Origin: Methylocystis sp. IM3
GTDB taxonomy: Bacteria; Pseudomonadota; Alphaproteobacteria; Rhizobiales; Beijerinckiaceae
NCBI RefSeq assembly: GCF_038070105.1
Contig: NZ_JBBPBZ010000002.1
Coordinates: 1,046,501 to 1,110,500, forward strand
Direction of reading: 5' to 3'
DNA: 64,000 nt
In this document: positions 52,624-63,010 of the stretch, one piece after another
Layout: every line of letters starts with the position of its first letter
How positions within the stretch are numbered: position 1 is the stretch's first letter
Program-made: the position numbers and the translations under genes
Notes under the pieces: model-generated
Databases searched by the model: none
What the model saw: the letters and a program-made list of their open reading frames with translations, nothing else
Told to the model about the DNA's origin: nothing

Positions 52624-53724
52624 ATGACGCAGGGTCCGATCCTCCTCGCCGCCGGCGGCACCGGCGGCCATTTGTTCCCGGCCGAGGCGCTCGCCCACGC
52701 CCTCGCCGCGCGCGGCGTCGTCGTCGATCTCGTCACCGACGAGCGCGCGCTCGCCTATGGCGGCGGTTTTCCGGCCCGCGCCATGCACTGTATTCCCGCG
52801 GCGACCCCGCGGGGCGGCTCGCTCATCGAGCGCGCGCGGGCGGTCGGGCGCCTCGCCTATGGAACGGCGCAGGCGGCGGCGCTGCTGCGGGCGTTGAAGC
52901 CGAGCGCCATCATCGGCTTTGGCGGCTATCCCACCGTGCCGCCGCTGCTCGCGGCCTCTTTTCTGAAGATCCCGAGCGTGCTGCACGAGTCGAACGGCGT
53001 CATGGGCAAGGCGAACCGCTTCCTTGCCGGTCATGTCGACAGCATCGCCGCGGGGCTCGCCAATCTCGCCGTGCCCGCGCCCTTGCAGGGCAAGGTCGTC
53101 GTCTCCGGCAATCCGGTGCGGCCCAATGTGCTCGAAGCCGCGAAGCTTCCCTATCCCGGTTTCGAGGACGGCCTGTTCCGTCTGCTCGTCACCGGGGGCT
53201 CGCAAGGCGCGCGCGTGATGGCCGACATCGTGCCGGAGGCGATCGCCGCGCTTTCGGCCGACCGGCGCGCCCGCATCCGGCTCGTGCAGCAAACCCGCGC
53301 GGAAGACATGGACCGTGTCGGGGCGGCCTATGCCCGCGCCAATGTGGAAGCCGAGACCGCGCCTTTTTTCACTGATCTGCCGCTGCGCATGGCGCAGGCG
53401 CATTTCATCATCGCCCGCGCCGGCGCCTCGACGGTGTCGGAGCTCGCGGTCATCGGCCGGCCCGCGATGCTCGTGCCGCTCCCCCATGCGCTCGATCAGG
53501 ATCAGGCGGCGAACGCCGCCTTTCTGCAGCAGGCGGGGGCCGCCGAGACCGTGCGGCAGACCGACTTCACGCCGGCCTTTCTCTCCGCGCGTCTAGCCGC
53601 GCTCATCGACGCGCCGCACGACCTCGCAGAGCGCGCCGAGGCCGCGAAGCGCGTCGGCGTTCCCGATGCGGCCGAGAGACTTGCGGATCTGGTTTTAACC
53701 GTCGCGCAACGCCGCGCGTCGTAA
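52624..53724 (+). CDS. murG: Lipid II synthase MurG
   Basis: Transfers GlcNAc to lipid I. 366 residues; N-terminal [17 protein letters not shown] binds the acceptor, [19 protein letters not shown] and [15 protein letters not shown] are family blocks, and [10 protein letters not shown] plus [18 protein letters not shown] make the UDP-GlcNAc site. One base after ftsW. Confidence 0.95.
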   Translation: MTQGPILLAAGGTGGHLFPAEALAHALAARGVVVDLVTDERALAYGGGFPARAMHCIPAATPRGGSLIERARAVGRLAYGTAQAAALLRALKPSAIIGFGGYPTVPPLLAASFLKIPSVLHESNGVMGKANRFLAGHVDSIAAGLANLAVPAPLQGKVVVSGNPVRPNVLEAAKLPYPGFEDGLFRLLVTGGSQGARVMADIVPEAIAALSADRRARIRLVQQTRAEDMDRVGAAYARANVEAETAPFFTDLPLRMAQAHFIIARAGASTVSELAVIGRPAMLVPLPHALDQDQAANAAFLQQAGAAETVRQTDFTPAFLSARLAALIDAPHDLAERAEAAKRVGVPDAAERLADLVLTVAQRRAS

Positions 53725-53735
53725 CGGAGACAGTC

Positions 53736-55145
53736 ATGAAACTGCCGCGCGATCTCGGCCCCATTCACTTTGTCGGCATCGGCGGCATCGGCATGTCCGG
53801 CATCGCCGAGGTGCTGCTCAATCTCGGCTACAAGGTGCAGGGCTCCGACGCGACCGAAAACGCCAATGTGAAGCGCCTGTCGGAAAAGGGCGCGACCGTC
53901 TTTGTCGGCCATGACGCGAAAAATCTCGGCGACGCCGCGGTGGTCGTGGTCTCGACGGCGATCAAGCGCGACAATCCCGAGCTCGCGGCGGCGCGCGAAA
54001 AGCGCCTGCCCGTGGTGCGCCGCGCTGAAATGCTCGCCGAGCTGATGCGCCTCAAGCAGTGCGTCGCCATCGCCGGCACGCATGGCAAGACGACGACGAC
54101 CTCGCTCGTCGCGACCCTGCTCGACGCCGGGGGGCTTGATCCGACGGTCATCAACGGCGGCATCATCAACGCGTACGGCACCAATGCGCGACTGGGCGCC
54201 GGCGAGTGGATGGTGGTCGAGGCCGACGAAAGCGACGGCACCTTCCTCAAGCTTCCGGCCGATGTCGCGATCGTCACCAATATCGATCCCGAGCATCTCG
54301 ATCACTTCCATACGTTCGACGCGATCAAGGACGCCTTCCGCGCCTTTATCGAGAATATTCCCTTCTACGGCTTTGCGGTCATGTGCCTCGATCATCCGAC
54401 GGTGCAGGAGCTCGTCGGCAAGATCGAGGACCGCCGCGTCATCACCTATGGCGAAAATCCGCAGGCCGACGTGCGGCTGCTCGACGTCGATCTCGAAGGC
54501 GGGGTCTCGCGCTTCAACATTCTGCTGCGCGACCGCAAGACGGCGCAGGCGACCTATCTGGAAAATCTGCTGCTGCCCATGCCCGGCCATCACAATGCGC
54601 TGAACGCCACGGCGGCGGTGGCGGTCGCCTATCAGCTGGGCCTCTCGCCCGATCAGATCCGCAAGGCGCTCGCGGGCTTTGGCGGCGTCAAGCGCCGCTT
54701 CACCCGCACGGGCGAGTGGAACGGCGTGCAAATCTTCGACGATTACGGCCATCATCCGGTGGAGATCGCCGCGGTGCTGCGCGCCGCGCGGGCCTCGACG
54801 AAAGGCAAGGTCGTGGCGGTGATGCAGCCGCATCGCTTCACGCGCCTGCAATCGCTCTTTGATTCCTTCGCGACCTCCTTCAACGACGCCGACGTGGTGA
54901 TCGTCGCCGATGTCTATGCGGCGGGCGAGCAGCCCATTCCCGGCGTCGACCGCGACGCGCTGGTGAACGCCATCCGCGCCCATGGCCATCGCCGCGCCAT
55001 GGGTCTGCCGTCGCCGGAAGTGCTGCCGGCCATGGTGCGCGAGATCGTGGCGCCGGGCGATTACGTCGTTTGCCTGGGCGCCGGCAATATCACGCAATGG
55101 GCCTATGCGCTGCCGGAGCAGCTTGCCTCGGGCGGCGCGTCATGA
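53736..55145 (+). CDS. murC: UDP-MurNAc:L-Ala ligase MurC
   Basis: First amino acid ligase of the pathway. 469 residues; [20 protein letters not shown] opens the Rossmann domain, [17 protein letters not shown] (about 113) is the ATP loop, and [35 protein letters not shown] and [18 protein letters not shown] are conserved. Ends in an ATGA overlap with murB. Confidence 0.96.
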   Translation: MKLPRDLGPIHFVGIGGIGMSGIAEVLLNLGYKVQGSDATENANVKRLSEKGATVFVGHDAKNLGDAAVVVVSTAIKRDNPELAAAREKRLPVVRRAEMLAELMRLKQCVAIAGTHGKTTTTSLVATLLDAGGLDPTVINGGIINAYGTNARLGAGEWMVVEADESDGTFLKLPADVAIVTNIDPEHLDHFHTFDAIKDAFRAFIENIPFYGFAVMCLDHPTVQELVGKIEDRRVITYGENPQADVRLLDVDLEGGVSRFNILLRDRKTAQATYLENLLLPMPGHHNALNATAAVAVAYQLGLSPDQIRKALAGFGGVKRRFTRTGEWNGVQIFDDYGHHPVEIAAVLRAARASTKGKVVAVMQPHRFTRLQSLFDSFATSFNDADVVIVADVYAAGEQPIPGVDRDALVNAIRAHGHRRAMGLPSPEVLPAMVREIVAPGDYVVCLGAGNITQWAYALPEQLASGGAS

Positions 55146-56062
55146 CCTTCCCCGATCTCGGCGCGGACATCGCCGCGCGCATGCCGGAGCTTCGCGGCAA
55201 GCTCTCCGCCAACGAGCCGCTTGCGCCCTACACCTGGTTTCGCGTCGGCGGGCCGGCGCAGCTTTTCTTCATGCCCGCAGACGAAGCCGATCTCGCTTAT
55301 TTCCTCGCGCGGCTGCCCAAGGAGATTCCGGTCGTCGTCATCGGCCTCGGCTCCAATCTCATCGTGCGTGACGGCGGCGTCGCGGGCGTCGTCATCCGCC
55401 TGTCGGCGAAGGGCTTCGGCGAGATTGCCGTCGAGGACGGATGCCGGCTGCGCGTCGGCGCCGCCGCGCCGGATGTGAAGGCGGCCCGGGCGGCGGCCGA
55501 GGCGGGGATAGACGGCCTCGCCTTTTATCGCGGCATTCCCGGCGCGATCGGCGGCGCGCTGCGCATGAACGCGGGCGCGCATGGCGGCGAGACGAAGGAT
55601 GCGCTCATCGAAGCGCGCGGCGTCGACCGCGAGGGCAATATCCGCATCTTCGCCAACGCCGACATGGGCTATAGCTACCGGCACTGCGCCGCGCCCGAGG
55701 ACGTGATCTTCACGCAGGCGCTCTTTCAGGGGCGGCCCGGCGATCCGCAGGCCATTCTCGCCGAAATGGACCGCATCACCCAGGCGCGCGAAGCCTCGCA
55801 GCCGATCAGGGAAAAGACCGGCGGCTCGACCTTCAAGAATCCGGAAGGCCACAAGGCCTGGCAGCTGATCGACGCGGCCGGGTGCCGCGGGCTCGTCGTC
55901 GGCGACGCGCAGGTCAGCGAGATGCATTGCAATTTTCTCATCAATCGCGGGCAGGCGACCGCCGCCGACATCGAGACCCTGGGCGAGACCGTCCGCCGCC
56001 GCGTCAGGGAGACGAACGGCGTCGATCTGCACTGGGAAATCAAACGCATCGGGATTCCCTAG
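55142..56062 (+). CDS. murB: UDP-N-acetylenolpyruvoylglucosamine reductase MurB
   Basis: FAD-dependent step that makes UDP-MurNAc. 306 residues, compact type: [20 protein letters not shown] (about 32-51), [38 protein letters not shown] and the catalytic serine in [20 protein letters not shown] (about 222-241). murA is not in this window. Confidence 0.95.
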   Translation: MTFPDLGADIAARMPELRGKLSANEPLAPYTWFRVGGPAQLFFMPADEADLAYFLARLPKEIPVVVIGLGSNLIVRDGGVAGVVIRLSAKGFGEIAVEDGCRLRVGAAAPDVKAARAAAEAGIDGLAFYRGIPGAIGGALRMNAGAHGGETKDALIEARGVDREGNIRIFANADMGYSYRHCAAPEDVIFTQALFQGRPGDPQAILAEMDRITQAREASQPIREKTGGSTFKNPEGHKAWQLIDAAGCRGLVVGDAQVSEMHCNFLINRGQATAADIETLGETVRRRVRETNGVDLHWEIKRIGIP

Positions 56063-56065
56063 AGA

Positions 56066-57622
56066 ATGAGCTTCCTGACGTCCCGCAGCCTGCCCCTCTC
56101 TCGCGAGACGCCACGCGTCGCGGCCTTTCTCGCCAGCCCCTTGACGACGCTTCTGCTCATCGCGGCGGCGATTGCGTTACAGGCCGCGGGCCATATCGAC
56201 TGCGACGTTTCCTGGTTCATCACCTTCGCCGAGAAGGTCGTCGACGGGGCCGTTCCCTATGTCGACGTGACGGACCCCAACCCGCCGGCGGCCTTTCTGG
56301 TTCTGGCGCCGGCCGTGAGGCTGGCGCGGGCGCTCGGTCTCGCCGTCGAGCCCGTCGTCGCCGCGCTCGTCTTTTTCGCCGGCTTCCTGTCTCTCACGTT
56401 CAGCGCCGCCGCGATCGTCCGTTATGGCGCCCCGCGCTCGCGCGAGGATCGGGGGCTCCTGCTCAATGCGTCGGTCTTCCTGTTGCTCGTGGCGCCCGCG
56501 CATGTCTTCGCAGAGCGGGAACATATGGCGCTGTTGGCGCTCATGCCCCTGCTGGCGATGCTCGCGGCGCGCGCCGAGGGCGGGCGGGCGCCCATGCCGC
56601 TGCGCCTCCTCGCCGGTCTCGGGGGCGGTCTGGCCGTCTGTTTCAAGCCGTTTTTCGCGCTCGCCATATTGCTGCCGGCGCTGGCGCTGGCCGCAAGGGA
56701 GCGTTCGCCGCGCCTGTTGCTCTCCGGAGAGACGGCGGCCGCCGCCGCGCTCGTCCTGCTCTATGGCGCCCTCACGCTCGTCTTCTTCCCGGCCTATGCG
56801 CGGGATGCGCTGCCCCTGATCGCGGACGTTTATCAGCCGGCTCGGGAGAGTTGGGCCAGGCTCGCGCTGAGTCTGGCGCCCTTCAACGTCGCCCTTCTCG
56901 TCGCGCTCGCCGCAGCGTCGGCGCAGGGCTTCGCGCATCCGCCGGCGGCGCCGGGCTTCGTGGCGCCGGCGGCCGCGCGCGTCTGCGCCTTCGCGTCGCT
57001 CGGCTTTCTCGCAGCCTTTCTCCTGCAAGGGAAAGGCTGGATGAATCACGCCTATCCGGGGCTCGCGCTCGCGCTCCTCGCCTGGTGCTTCTTCGCGCTC
57101 GACCCGCATCCGCGCGCCCGCGCGGCCCGAGACGGCCGGCTGTTCAAATTCGTCTTCCTGCCGCTCTTCCTCTCCGCCCCGGCCATGTTCGGAGCGGGCG
57201 CGATGCTGGGGGATTTCGAGGAGCATCCGGGTCTCGACGCCGGGATCGCCCGCGTGGCGCCGGCGCATCCGCGTCTCATTGCCCTCGCCCGCGAACTTTC
57301 CTTTGGCCATCCTGTCACGCGCCAGCTCGGCGGAACATGGGTCGGTCGCCCCAATGCGCTCTGGCTGGCGAGCCTTGCCGGCTATCTTCTGCCGGGCGCA
57401 AAGGACCCGGCCTGGCGCGCCCGGCTCGAGGGCTACCGGCGACGTGATCTCGCGGGCTTCGCCGAGGATGTCCGCGCCGGGCGGCCGGATGCGATCATCG
57501 TCGAGGACAGGGCGACGCGCGAATGGACGCTGGCGCAGCCCGAGACAACGCATGCGCTCGATGGCTATGAAAAGACGGGGCAGGTGGAAGAGGTCGAGAT
57601 CTGGACCCGGAAGGCCCCCTGA
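56066..57622 (+). CDS. Polytopic membrane protein inside the dcw cluster
   Basis: 518 residues with about ten to twelve hydrophobic helices. After helix one, HIDCDVSWFITFAEKVVDGA and PYVDVTDPNPPAAFLVLAPA resemble the first periplasmic loop of GT-C glycosyltransferases (aspartate-rich and aromatic), and a soluble C-terminal part of about 120 residues follows (EDVRAGRPDAIIVEDRATRE). I infer a PMT/ArnT-like lipid-linked sugar transferase, without proof. It begins 3 bases after murB, so is co-transcribed, and 141 bases precede ddl. It is not a standard dcw gene. Confidence 0.72.
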   Translation: MSFLTSRSLPLSRETPRVAAFLASPLTTLLLIAAAIALQAAGHIDCDVSWFITFAEKVVDGAVPYVDVTDPNPPAAFLVLAPAVRLARALGLAVEPVVAALVFFAGFLSLTFSAAAIVRYGAPRSREDRGLLLNASVFLLLVAPAHVFAEREHMALLALMPLLAMLAARAEGGRAPMPLRLLAGLGGGLAVCFKPFFALAILLPALALAARERSPRLLLSGETAAAAALVLLYGALTLVFFPAYARDALPLIADVYQPARESWARLALSLAPFNVALLVALAAASAQGFAHPPAAPGFVAPAAARVCAFASLGFLAAFLLQGKGWMNHAYPGLALALLAWCFFALDPHPRARAARDGRLFKFVFLPLFLSAPAMFGAGAMLGDFEEHPGLDAGIARVAPAHPRLIALARELSFGHPVTRQLGGTWVGRPNALWLASLAGYLLPGAKDPAWRARLEGYRRRDLAGFAEDVRAGRPDAIIVEDRATREWTLAQPETTHALDGYEKTGQVEEVEIWTRKAP

Positions 57623-57763
57623 CGGCGTTGCGCCCCCAGGCGCCGCAACGTAGCCTCTGGCCAAAGAGATTCGCGCAGGCGAGCGCGCTCGCCCCGCCTG
57701 CGGCAAAGCGCCGCCGGCCGTCCTGGGGACGCCCCTGTCACTTTCTGATTCAACGAGAGCCTC

Positions 57764-58687
57764 ATGACCAAACACGTCGCCGTTCTGATGGGCGGACTCT
57801 CCGCCGAACGCGAGATTTCCCTGCGCTCCGGCGCGGCCTGCGCGAAGGCGCTGGCGGAGCAGGGCTATCGGGTCACGTCGGTGGACGTGGGGCGCGACGC
57901 CGCGAGCGTTCTGGGCGAGCTGAAGCCGGACGTGGCCTTCAACGCGCTGCACGGCAAATATGGCGAGGATGGCTGCATCCAGGGCGTGCTGGAGCTCCTG
58001 CGCATTCCCTACACCCATTCCGGCGTGCTCGCCTCCTCCATGGCGATGAAGAAGGACGTGGCCAAGCTCGTGATGTCGGCGGCGGGCGTCCCGGTCCCGA
58101 GAGGTCGCGTCGTGCATCGGCTCGACGCCGCGCGGGCCCATGCGCTGCCGGCGCCCTATGTGCTCAAGCCGGTCTCGGAAGGCTCTTCCTTCGGCGTCTT
58201 CATCATTCGGGACGACAGCGCGCCGCTGCCCGCGGAGCTCGCCGCCGCGGACTGGGAGCACGGGGATCTGATGCTCGCCGAGCAGTTCGTGGACGGCCGC
58301 GAACTCACCTGCGCCGTGATGGGCGATCGCGCCCTGGACGTGATCGAGATCCTCGCCGCCGACGGCGGCTGGTACGACTTCCACGCAAAATACGCGAAAG
58401 GCGGCTCGAAACACCTTCTTCCGGCAAATCTTAAAGAGAAAATTTACCAAGAGGTCCAACATTTAGCGATCGAGGCTCACAGAGCTCTCGGCTGTCGCGG
58501 CGTCAGCCGCGCCGACTTCCGATACGACGACCGCCCCGAAGGCACGGGGGAACTCGTCGTATTGGAGGTCAACACGCAGCCGGGGATGACGGAGACCTCG
58601 CTCGTGCCAGAAATGGCGGTTTTTGCAGGTTTTTCGTTCGGCGAGCTCGTCAAATGGATGGTGGAAGACGCATCCTGCGATCGTTAG
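57764..58687 (+). CDS. ddl: D-alanine--D-alanine ligase
   Basis: Makes the D-Ala-D-Ala used by MurF. 307 residues, ATP-grasp fold: HVAVLMGGLSAEREISLRSG at the start, FNALHGKYGEDGCIQGVLEL (about 60-79), YVLKPVSEGSSFGVFII (about 126) and LVVLEVNTQPGMTETSLVPE near the end. ftsQ begins inside its last 34 bases. Confidence 0.94.
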   Translation: MTKHVAVLMGGLSAEREISLRSGAACAKALAEQGYRVTSVDVGRDAASVLGELKPDVAFNALHGKYGEDGCIQGVLELLRIPYTHSGVLASSMAMKKDVAKLVMSAAGVPVPRGRVVHRLDAARAHALPAPYVLKPVSEGSSFGVFIIRDDSAPLPAELAAADWEHGDLMLAEQFVDGRELTCAVMGDRALDVIEILAADGGWYDFHAKYAKGGSKHLLPANLKEKIYQEVQHLAIEAHRALGCRGVSRADFRYDDRPEGTGELVVLEVNTQPGMTETSLVPEMAVFAGFSFGELVKWMVEDASCDR

Positions 58688-59649
58688 GGCAGACGACTGC
58701 CCTTCCGCTCGTTCATTTTCCTGCCGCCGAGCCCCAGGCCGCCGTCGCCGGCGGCCCCATTCCCGCCGCCGCGTCCGCCGCCAACGCCGTTCCTCCCCGC
58801 GCCGTTCCACGCCGCCGCGCGGCGGACCTGCCTGTTCTCGACCGCTTCGCCTTTCTGGGGCGGCCCGGCGTCGGCCTTTTCGGCCTCGCCCTGCTTTTTG
58901 GCGGCGTCGGCTTCGCCGGCATGGTGCAGAACGGCGGCTATGACGCGCTCGTCGCGCGCGAGGGCCAGCCCTGGGACATCGCCGCCCGCGCCATCGGCTT
59001 CGATATTGCGGGGGTGACCATCACCGGCCAGTCGCGGCTGACCGAGAAGGAGTTGCTCCGGGCCGGGGGCGTCGACGCCCGCAACTCGCTGCCTTTCATG
59101 GACGCCGCCGAGGTACGCGAGCGGCTGATGGCGATCCCGCTTGTGAAATCGGCGCGGGTGATGAAGCTCTATCCCAATCGACTCGTCATCGCGATCGAGG
59201 AGCGTCGGCCGCATGCGCTCTGGCAGCAGGACGGCCGGATCACGGTCGTCGCGGACGACGGCGTCGCCATCGACGAACTGCGCGACGAAAGATACCTCGG
59301 CCTGCCGTTCGTCGTCGGCGAGGGCGCGCAGAAGCGGCTGCCGGAATTCCTGCAACTGATGGCCGGTCTCGGCGATCTGGCGCAGCGCGTGAAGGCCGGC
59401 GTGCTGGTGTCCGGCCGCCGCTGGGACCTCGACATGACCAACGGCATGCTGATCAAGCTGCCGGAGGAAAATCCCGCGCGCGCCGTGGGAACTCTGCTGC
59501 GCCTCCAGCGCGAGGCGAGAATTCTCGAGAAGGATGTGATGTCGATTGACCTGCGCGCGCCTGATCGCGTCGCCGTGCGCCTGACCGAGGAGGCCGCCGC
59601 CGCGCGTGAGGCGGCGCTTCCGCACAAATCCAAGAAGACGGGTGGTTAG
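58654..59649 (+). CDS. ftsQ: Cell division protein FtsQ
   Basis: 331 residues. The first 70 are cytoplasmic and low in complexity (AGGPIPAAASAANAVPPRA); a transmembrane helix follows at about 72-90 (VGLFGLALLFGGVGFAGMV), then POTRA (DIAGVTITGQSRLTEKELLR, about 116-135) and beta domains. Bridges early and late divisome proteins. ATG 58654 overlaps ddl by 34 bases; no later ATG precedes the membrane helix. Confidence 0.88.
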   Translation: MDGGRRILRSLGQTTALPLVHFPAAEPQAAVAGGPIPAAASAANAVPPRAVPRRRAADLPVLDRFAFLGRPGVGLFGLALLFGGVGFAGMVQNGGYDALVAREGQPWDIAARAIGFDIAGVTITGQSRLTEKELLRAGGVDARNSLPFMDAAEVRERLMAIPLVKSARVMKLYPNRLVIAIEERRPHALWQQDGRITVVADDGVAIDELRDERYLGLPFVVGEGAQKRLPEFLQLMAGLGDLAQRVKAGVLVSGRRWDLDMTNGMLIKLPEENPARAVGTLLRLQREARILEKDVMSIDLRAPDRVAVRLTEEAAAAREAALPHKSKKTGG

Positions 59650-59653
59650 CGTT

Positions 59654-60967
59654 ATGAAGCCCCAACTCGTATTGCCGCGTTTGAAGCCCCTCGCGTCGCG
59701 TCGCTCTGCGACGTTCGCCGCGCTCGACGTCGGCACGTCGAAGATCGCCTGCCTGATCGCCCGCCTCACGCCGGCGAGTCAGACTGCGCCCGGCGACTGG
59801 CGCACCCATCGGGTCCGCGTGCTGGGCATCGGCCATCAGCGGTCGCTCGGCGTCAAGAACGGCCTCGTCATCGACATGGACGAGGCGGAGCGCGCCATTC
59901 GCCAGACGGTCGACGCCGCCGAGCGCATGGCCGGCGTCCAGATCGACCGCGTCATCGTCACCGCCTCCGGCGGGCGGCTGGCCTCCGAGCATTTCACCGC
60001 TAAGCGCGCTATCGGCGGGCGTGAGGTGGCGGCGGCCGATATTCACCGCGTGCTGGAGGCCTCGGCGGCGCATCATCTGCATCGCGGCCGGGTCGCCGTG
60101 CATTCGCTGCCCACTGGCTTCTCGCTCGACGGCGTCGACGGCATACGCGAGCCCAAGGCGATGATCGGCGAGGAACTCGGCGTCGATCTGCATGTGGCGA
60201 CCTGCGATCACGCCGCGGCGCGCAATCTTCTTCTCGCGGTCGAGCGCGGCCACCTCGGCGTCGCCGGCATGGCCGCCGCGCCTTATGTCGCCGGCCTCTC
60301 GGTGCTCGAGCCGGACGAAGCCGAAATGGGCGTCATCGTCGTCGACATGGGCGCGGGCTCGACCTCGCTCGCGGTCTTCGCGCATGGCGAGATGACGCAT
60401 CTCGACGCCGTGACGCTCGGCGGCAATCATGTCACCATGGACATCGCCCGCGGCCTCGACGCGCGGCTCGCCGACGCGGAGCGCCTCAAGACGTTTCATG
60501 GCTCCGCCATTTCCTCGACCTCGGACGAGCGAGAGACGGTCTCTTTCGTACACGTCGGGGAGCACGGCCACCACAAGGCTCACGCGCCAAAGTCCCACCT
60601 CGTGCGAATCATCCGCCCGCGCATCGAGGAGACTTTAGAATTTCTTCGCGACCGTCTGGCGCGCGCTGGTCATCCGTCCGGCCCGAGCCGCCGCATCGTT
60701 CTCACCGGCGGCGCCAGCCAACTCACCGGCGCGGCGGAGTCTGCGCGCCGCATTCTCGGCGGCCAGGTCCGCGTCGGACGCCCGATCGGCGTCGAAGGTC
60801 TTCCCGATCCCGCGCGCTCGCCCGCCTTTGCGGCGGCGGCGGGACTGCTCGTCTTTCCGCAAGTCGCGGCGCGCGAATATTTCGAGCCCCACCGCGCCGA
60901 GCGAACGGCGACGGGAACGGACGGCTACATGAGGCGAGTGGGTAGATGGTTAAAGGAAAGCTTCTAG
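59654..60967 (+). CDS. ftsA: Cell division protein FtsA
   Basis: Actin-like membrane tether of FtsZ. 437 residues: FAALDVGTSKIACLIARL (about 18) is phosphate-1, VVDMGAGSTSLAVFAHGEM (about 231) phosphate-2, IVLTGGASQLTGAAESARRI (about 348) the adenosine motif, and RVGRWLKESF the amphipathic C-terminal helix. ATG 59654, four bases after the ftsQ stop. Confidence 0.95.
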   Translation: MKPQLVLPRLKPLASRRSATFAALDVGTSKIACLIARLTPASQTAPGDWRTHRVRVLGIGHQRSLGVKNGLVIDMDEAERAIRQTVDAAERMAGVQIDRVIVTASGGRLASEHFTAKRAIGGREVAAADIHRVLEASAAHHLHRGRVAVHSLPTGFSLDGVDGIREPKAMIGEELGVDLHVATCDHAAARNLLLAVERGHLGVAGMAAAPYVAGLSVLEPDEAEMGVIVVDMGAGSTSLAVFAHGEMTHLDAVTLGGNHVTMDIARGLDARLADAERLKTFHGSAISSTSDERETVSFVHVGEHGHHKAHAPKSHLVRIIRPRIEETLEFLRDRLARAGHPSGPSRRIVLTGGASQLTGAAESARRILGGQVRVGRPIGVEGLPDPARSPAFAAAAGLLVFPQVAAREYFEPHRAERTATGTDGYMRRVGRWLKESF

Positions 60968-61121
60968 AATCGCGGCCAAGTGATTCTCCCCATTGAGGCA
61001 ATCCGGCCTGAAACGCCGGGCCTCGAACAAATAACCGAGGACGAAGCGTTCGGCGACGGGGCGTCCAAGGATTGGAACAACCGACGCCGAAGAGCTGTGT
61101 AAATTCCGAGAGGCCTGGCAA

Positions 61122-62834
61122 ATGACGATTAATCTCAAAGCGCCCGAATTGAGGGAATTGAAGCCCCGCATCATGGTGTGCGGCGTCGGCGGCGGCGGCT
61201 GCAACGCCGTCAACAACATGATCTCGTCCGGTCTTTCTGGCGTCGACTTCCTCGTCGCCAACACGGACGCGCAGGCGCTGGCCTCGTCGCCGGCCGAGCG
61301 CGTCATCCAGATGGGCCTGCAGGTGACCGAGGGTCTCGGCGCCGGCGCGCAGCCGGAAGTCGGCCGCGCCGCCGCCGAGGAGGCGCGCGAGGAAATTCGC
61401 GAGCAGCTCCAGGGCGCGCATATGTGCTTCGTCACCGCCGGCATGGGCGGCGGCACGGGCACGGGCGCGGCGCCGGTGATCGCCCAGATCGCACGCGAGA
61501 TGGGCATCCTCACCGTCGGCGTCGTCACCAAGCCCTTCCATTTCGAAGGCCAGCGCCGCCTGCGCATTGCCGAGTCCGGCATTTGCGAACTCCAGAAATG
61601 CGTCGACACGCTGATCGTCATCCCGAACCAGAACCTGTTCCGCATCGCGACCGAAAAGACGACCTTCGCGGACGCCTTCGCCATGGCGGATCAGGTGCTT
61701 TACTCGGGCGTCGCCTCCGTCACCGATCTCATGGTGAAAGAGGGCCTCATCAATCTCGATTTCGCCGACGTGCGTTCGATCATGCGCGGCATGGGCAAGG
61801 CCATGATGGGCACGGGCGAAGCCACGGGCGAGCGCCGCGCCAATCTCGCCGCCGAGGCGGCGATCGCCAATCCGCTGCTCGACGAAGTGTCCATGAAGGG
61901 CGCGCGCGGCCTGCTGATCTCGATCACCGGCGGCCACGACCTCACGCTCTATGAAGTCGACGAGGCGGCGAGCCGCATCCGTCAGGAAGTGGACGAGGAC
62001 GCCAACATCATCCTCGGCGCCACCTTCGACTCGGCGCTCGAGGGCGTCGTGCGCGTCTCGGTCGTCGCCACCGGCATCGATCTCGCCGCGATCACCGCCG
62101 ACGATCCGACGAGCGCGGCCCGTATGGCGGAGGCGGCCGAGCGCATGCGCGCCCAGCTGCAGCAGCAGGCGAAGCCGCAGCCCTCGGCCATCCCGGTCGT
62201 CGAAACCTCGGCGCAGGTCTACGCCATGCCCGAGCGCGCGCCTGCGCCGGCCTATCAGCCGGAAATGCGCGAGCCGGCGCCGGCGTCCTATTACGCCGAG
62301 CCGGCGCCGGCCGCGCCGCCCCAGATGACGACCAACGGCGTCTATCTCGAGCCGGTCGGCGCCCGCCCGACCTATGGCGACCCGCGCATGCAGGAGCCGG
62401 CGCAGCGCATGATGGCCGAGCCCGCGCCGACGGGCTATGTGCCGCCGCCGCCGGAAATGCCGCGCACGCCGCGCATGCCGTCGATCGAGGACTTCCCCAA
62501 GCCGGTTCAGGATCAGATGCGCCAGCATCGCGGCGAGGCGGTCCACGACCCGCGCCGTAAGTCGATCTTCGAGCGCCTCGCCTCCTTCGGCGCGAGCCGT
62601 CAGGAGGACGGGATGCCGGGCGCCCCTGCGCCGCAGCATCAGCCCCCGGCGCCGCCGCGCGCCCCGGCGCAGCAGCCCTCGACGGTGTCGGAATATGGCA
62701 AGCGTCCGGCCGGCGCGCCGCAGCCGGCGCACGCCGCGCTCGACCCGCATGGCCGCCGTCCGGCGCAGCCGCGCCCTGCCGAGGACGACCATCTCGAAAT
62801 CCCGGCCTTCCTGCGCCGGCAGTCGAGCCACTGA
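61122..62834 (+). CDS. ftsZ: Cell division tubulin homologue FtsZ
   Basis: Forms the Z ring. 570 residues. The GTPase core (about 1-320) carries [11 protein letters not shown] (tubulin signature, about 108), NTDAQAL and [11 protein letters not shown]. An unusually long linker of roughly 230 residues, rich in proline and alanine ([20 protein letters not shown]), is typical of Hyphomicrobiales. The conserved end [13 protein letters not shown] binds FtsA and other partners. The 154 bases before it can hold a separate promoter; no CtrA box is complete there. Confidence 0.97.
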   Translation: MTINLKAPELRELKPRIMVCGVGGGGCNAVNNMISSGLSGVDFLVANTDAQALASSPAERVIQMGLQVTEGLGAGAQPEVGRAAAEEAREEIREQLQGAHMCFVTAGMGGGTGTGAAPVIAQIAREMGILTVGVVTKPFHFEGQRRLRIAESGICELQKCVDTLIVIPNQNLFRIATEKTTFADAFAMADQVLYSGVASVTDLMVKEGLINLDFADVRSIMRGMGKAMMGTGEATGERRANLAAEAAIANPLLDEVSMKGARGLLISITGGHDLTLYEVDEAASRIRQEVDEDANIILGATFDSALEGVVRVSVVATGIDLAAITADDPTSAARMAEAAERMRAQLQQQAKPQPSAIPVVETSAQVYAMPERAPAPAYQPEMREPAPASYYAEPAPAAPPQMTTNGVYLEPVGARPTYGDPRMQEPAQRMMAEPAPTGYVPPPPEMPRTPRMPSIEDFPKPVQDQMRQHRGEAVHDPRRKSIFERLASFGASRQEDGMPGAPAPQHQPPAPPRAPAQQPSTVSEYGKRPAGAPQPAHAALDPHGRRPAQPRPAEDDHLEIPAFLRRQSSH

Positions 62835-62855
62835 CCATCAGGCGCCCGCCTCGAC

Positions 62856-62886
62856 AAGGGCCCGCTTTGCGCGGGCCTTTGTTTTT
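62856..62886 (+). terminator. Rho-independent terminator after ftsZ
   Basis: GGCCCGC (62859-62865), 5-base loop, GCGGGCC, then TTTGTTTTT; flanking A-T pairs extend the stem. It closes the dcw transcript. Confidence 0.92.
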
Positions 62887-63010
62887 GGCGGGGCTTCCCG
62901 GTCTGTAATAAACTGTAAGAAAGCGTTACTGGAGCCCGGCGGCCCGATTGCGCTAATCTTCGCGGTAAATCCGGATCGTCGGCCAAGCCTCACGGGGGAG
63001 GATTTTTCTC

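Noticed and set aside
56177..58462. 761-codon minus-strand frame under the membrane protein and ddl
   Set aside because: Antisense shadow with arginine/glutamate-rich low-complexity sequence.
60723..62831. 702-codon minus-strand frame opposite ftsZ
   Set aside because: Antisense shadow; ftsZ on the plus strand is unmistakable.
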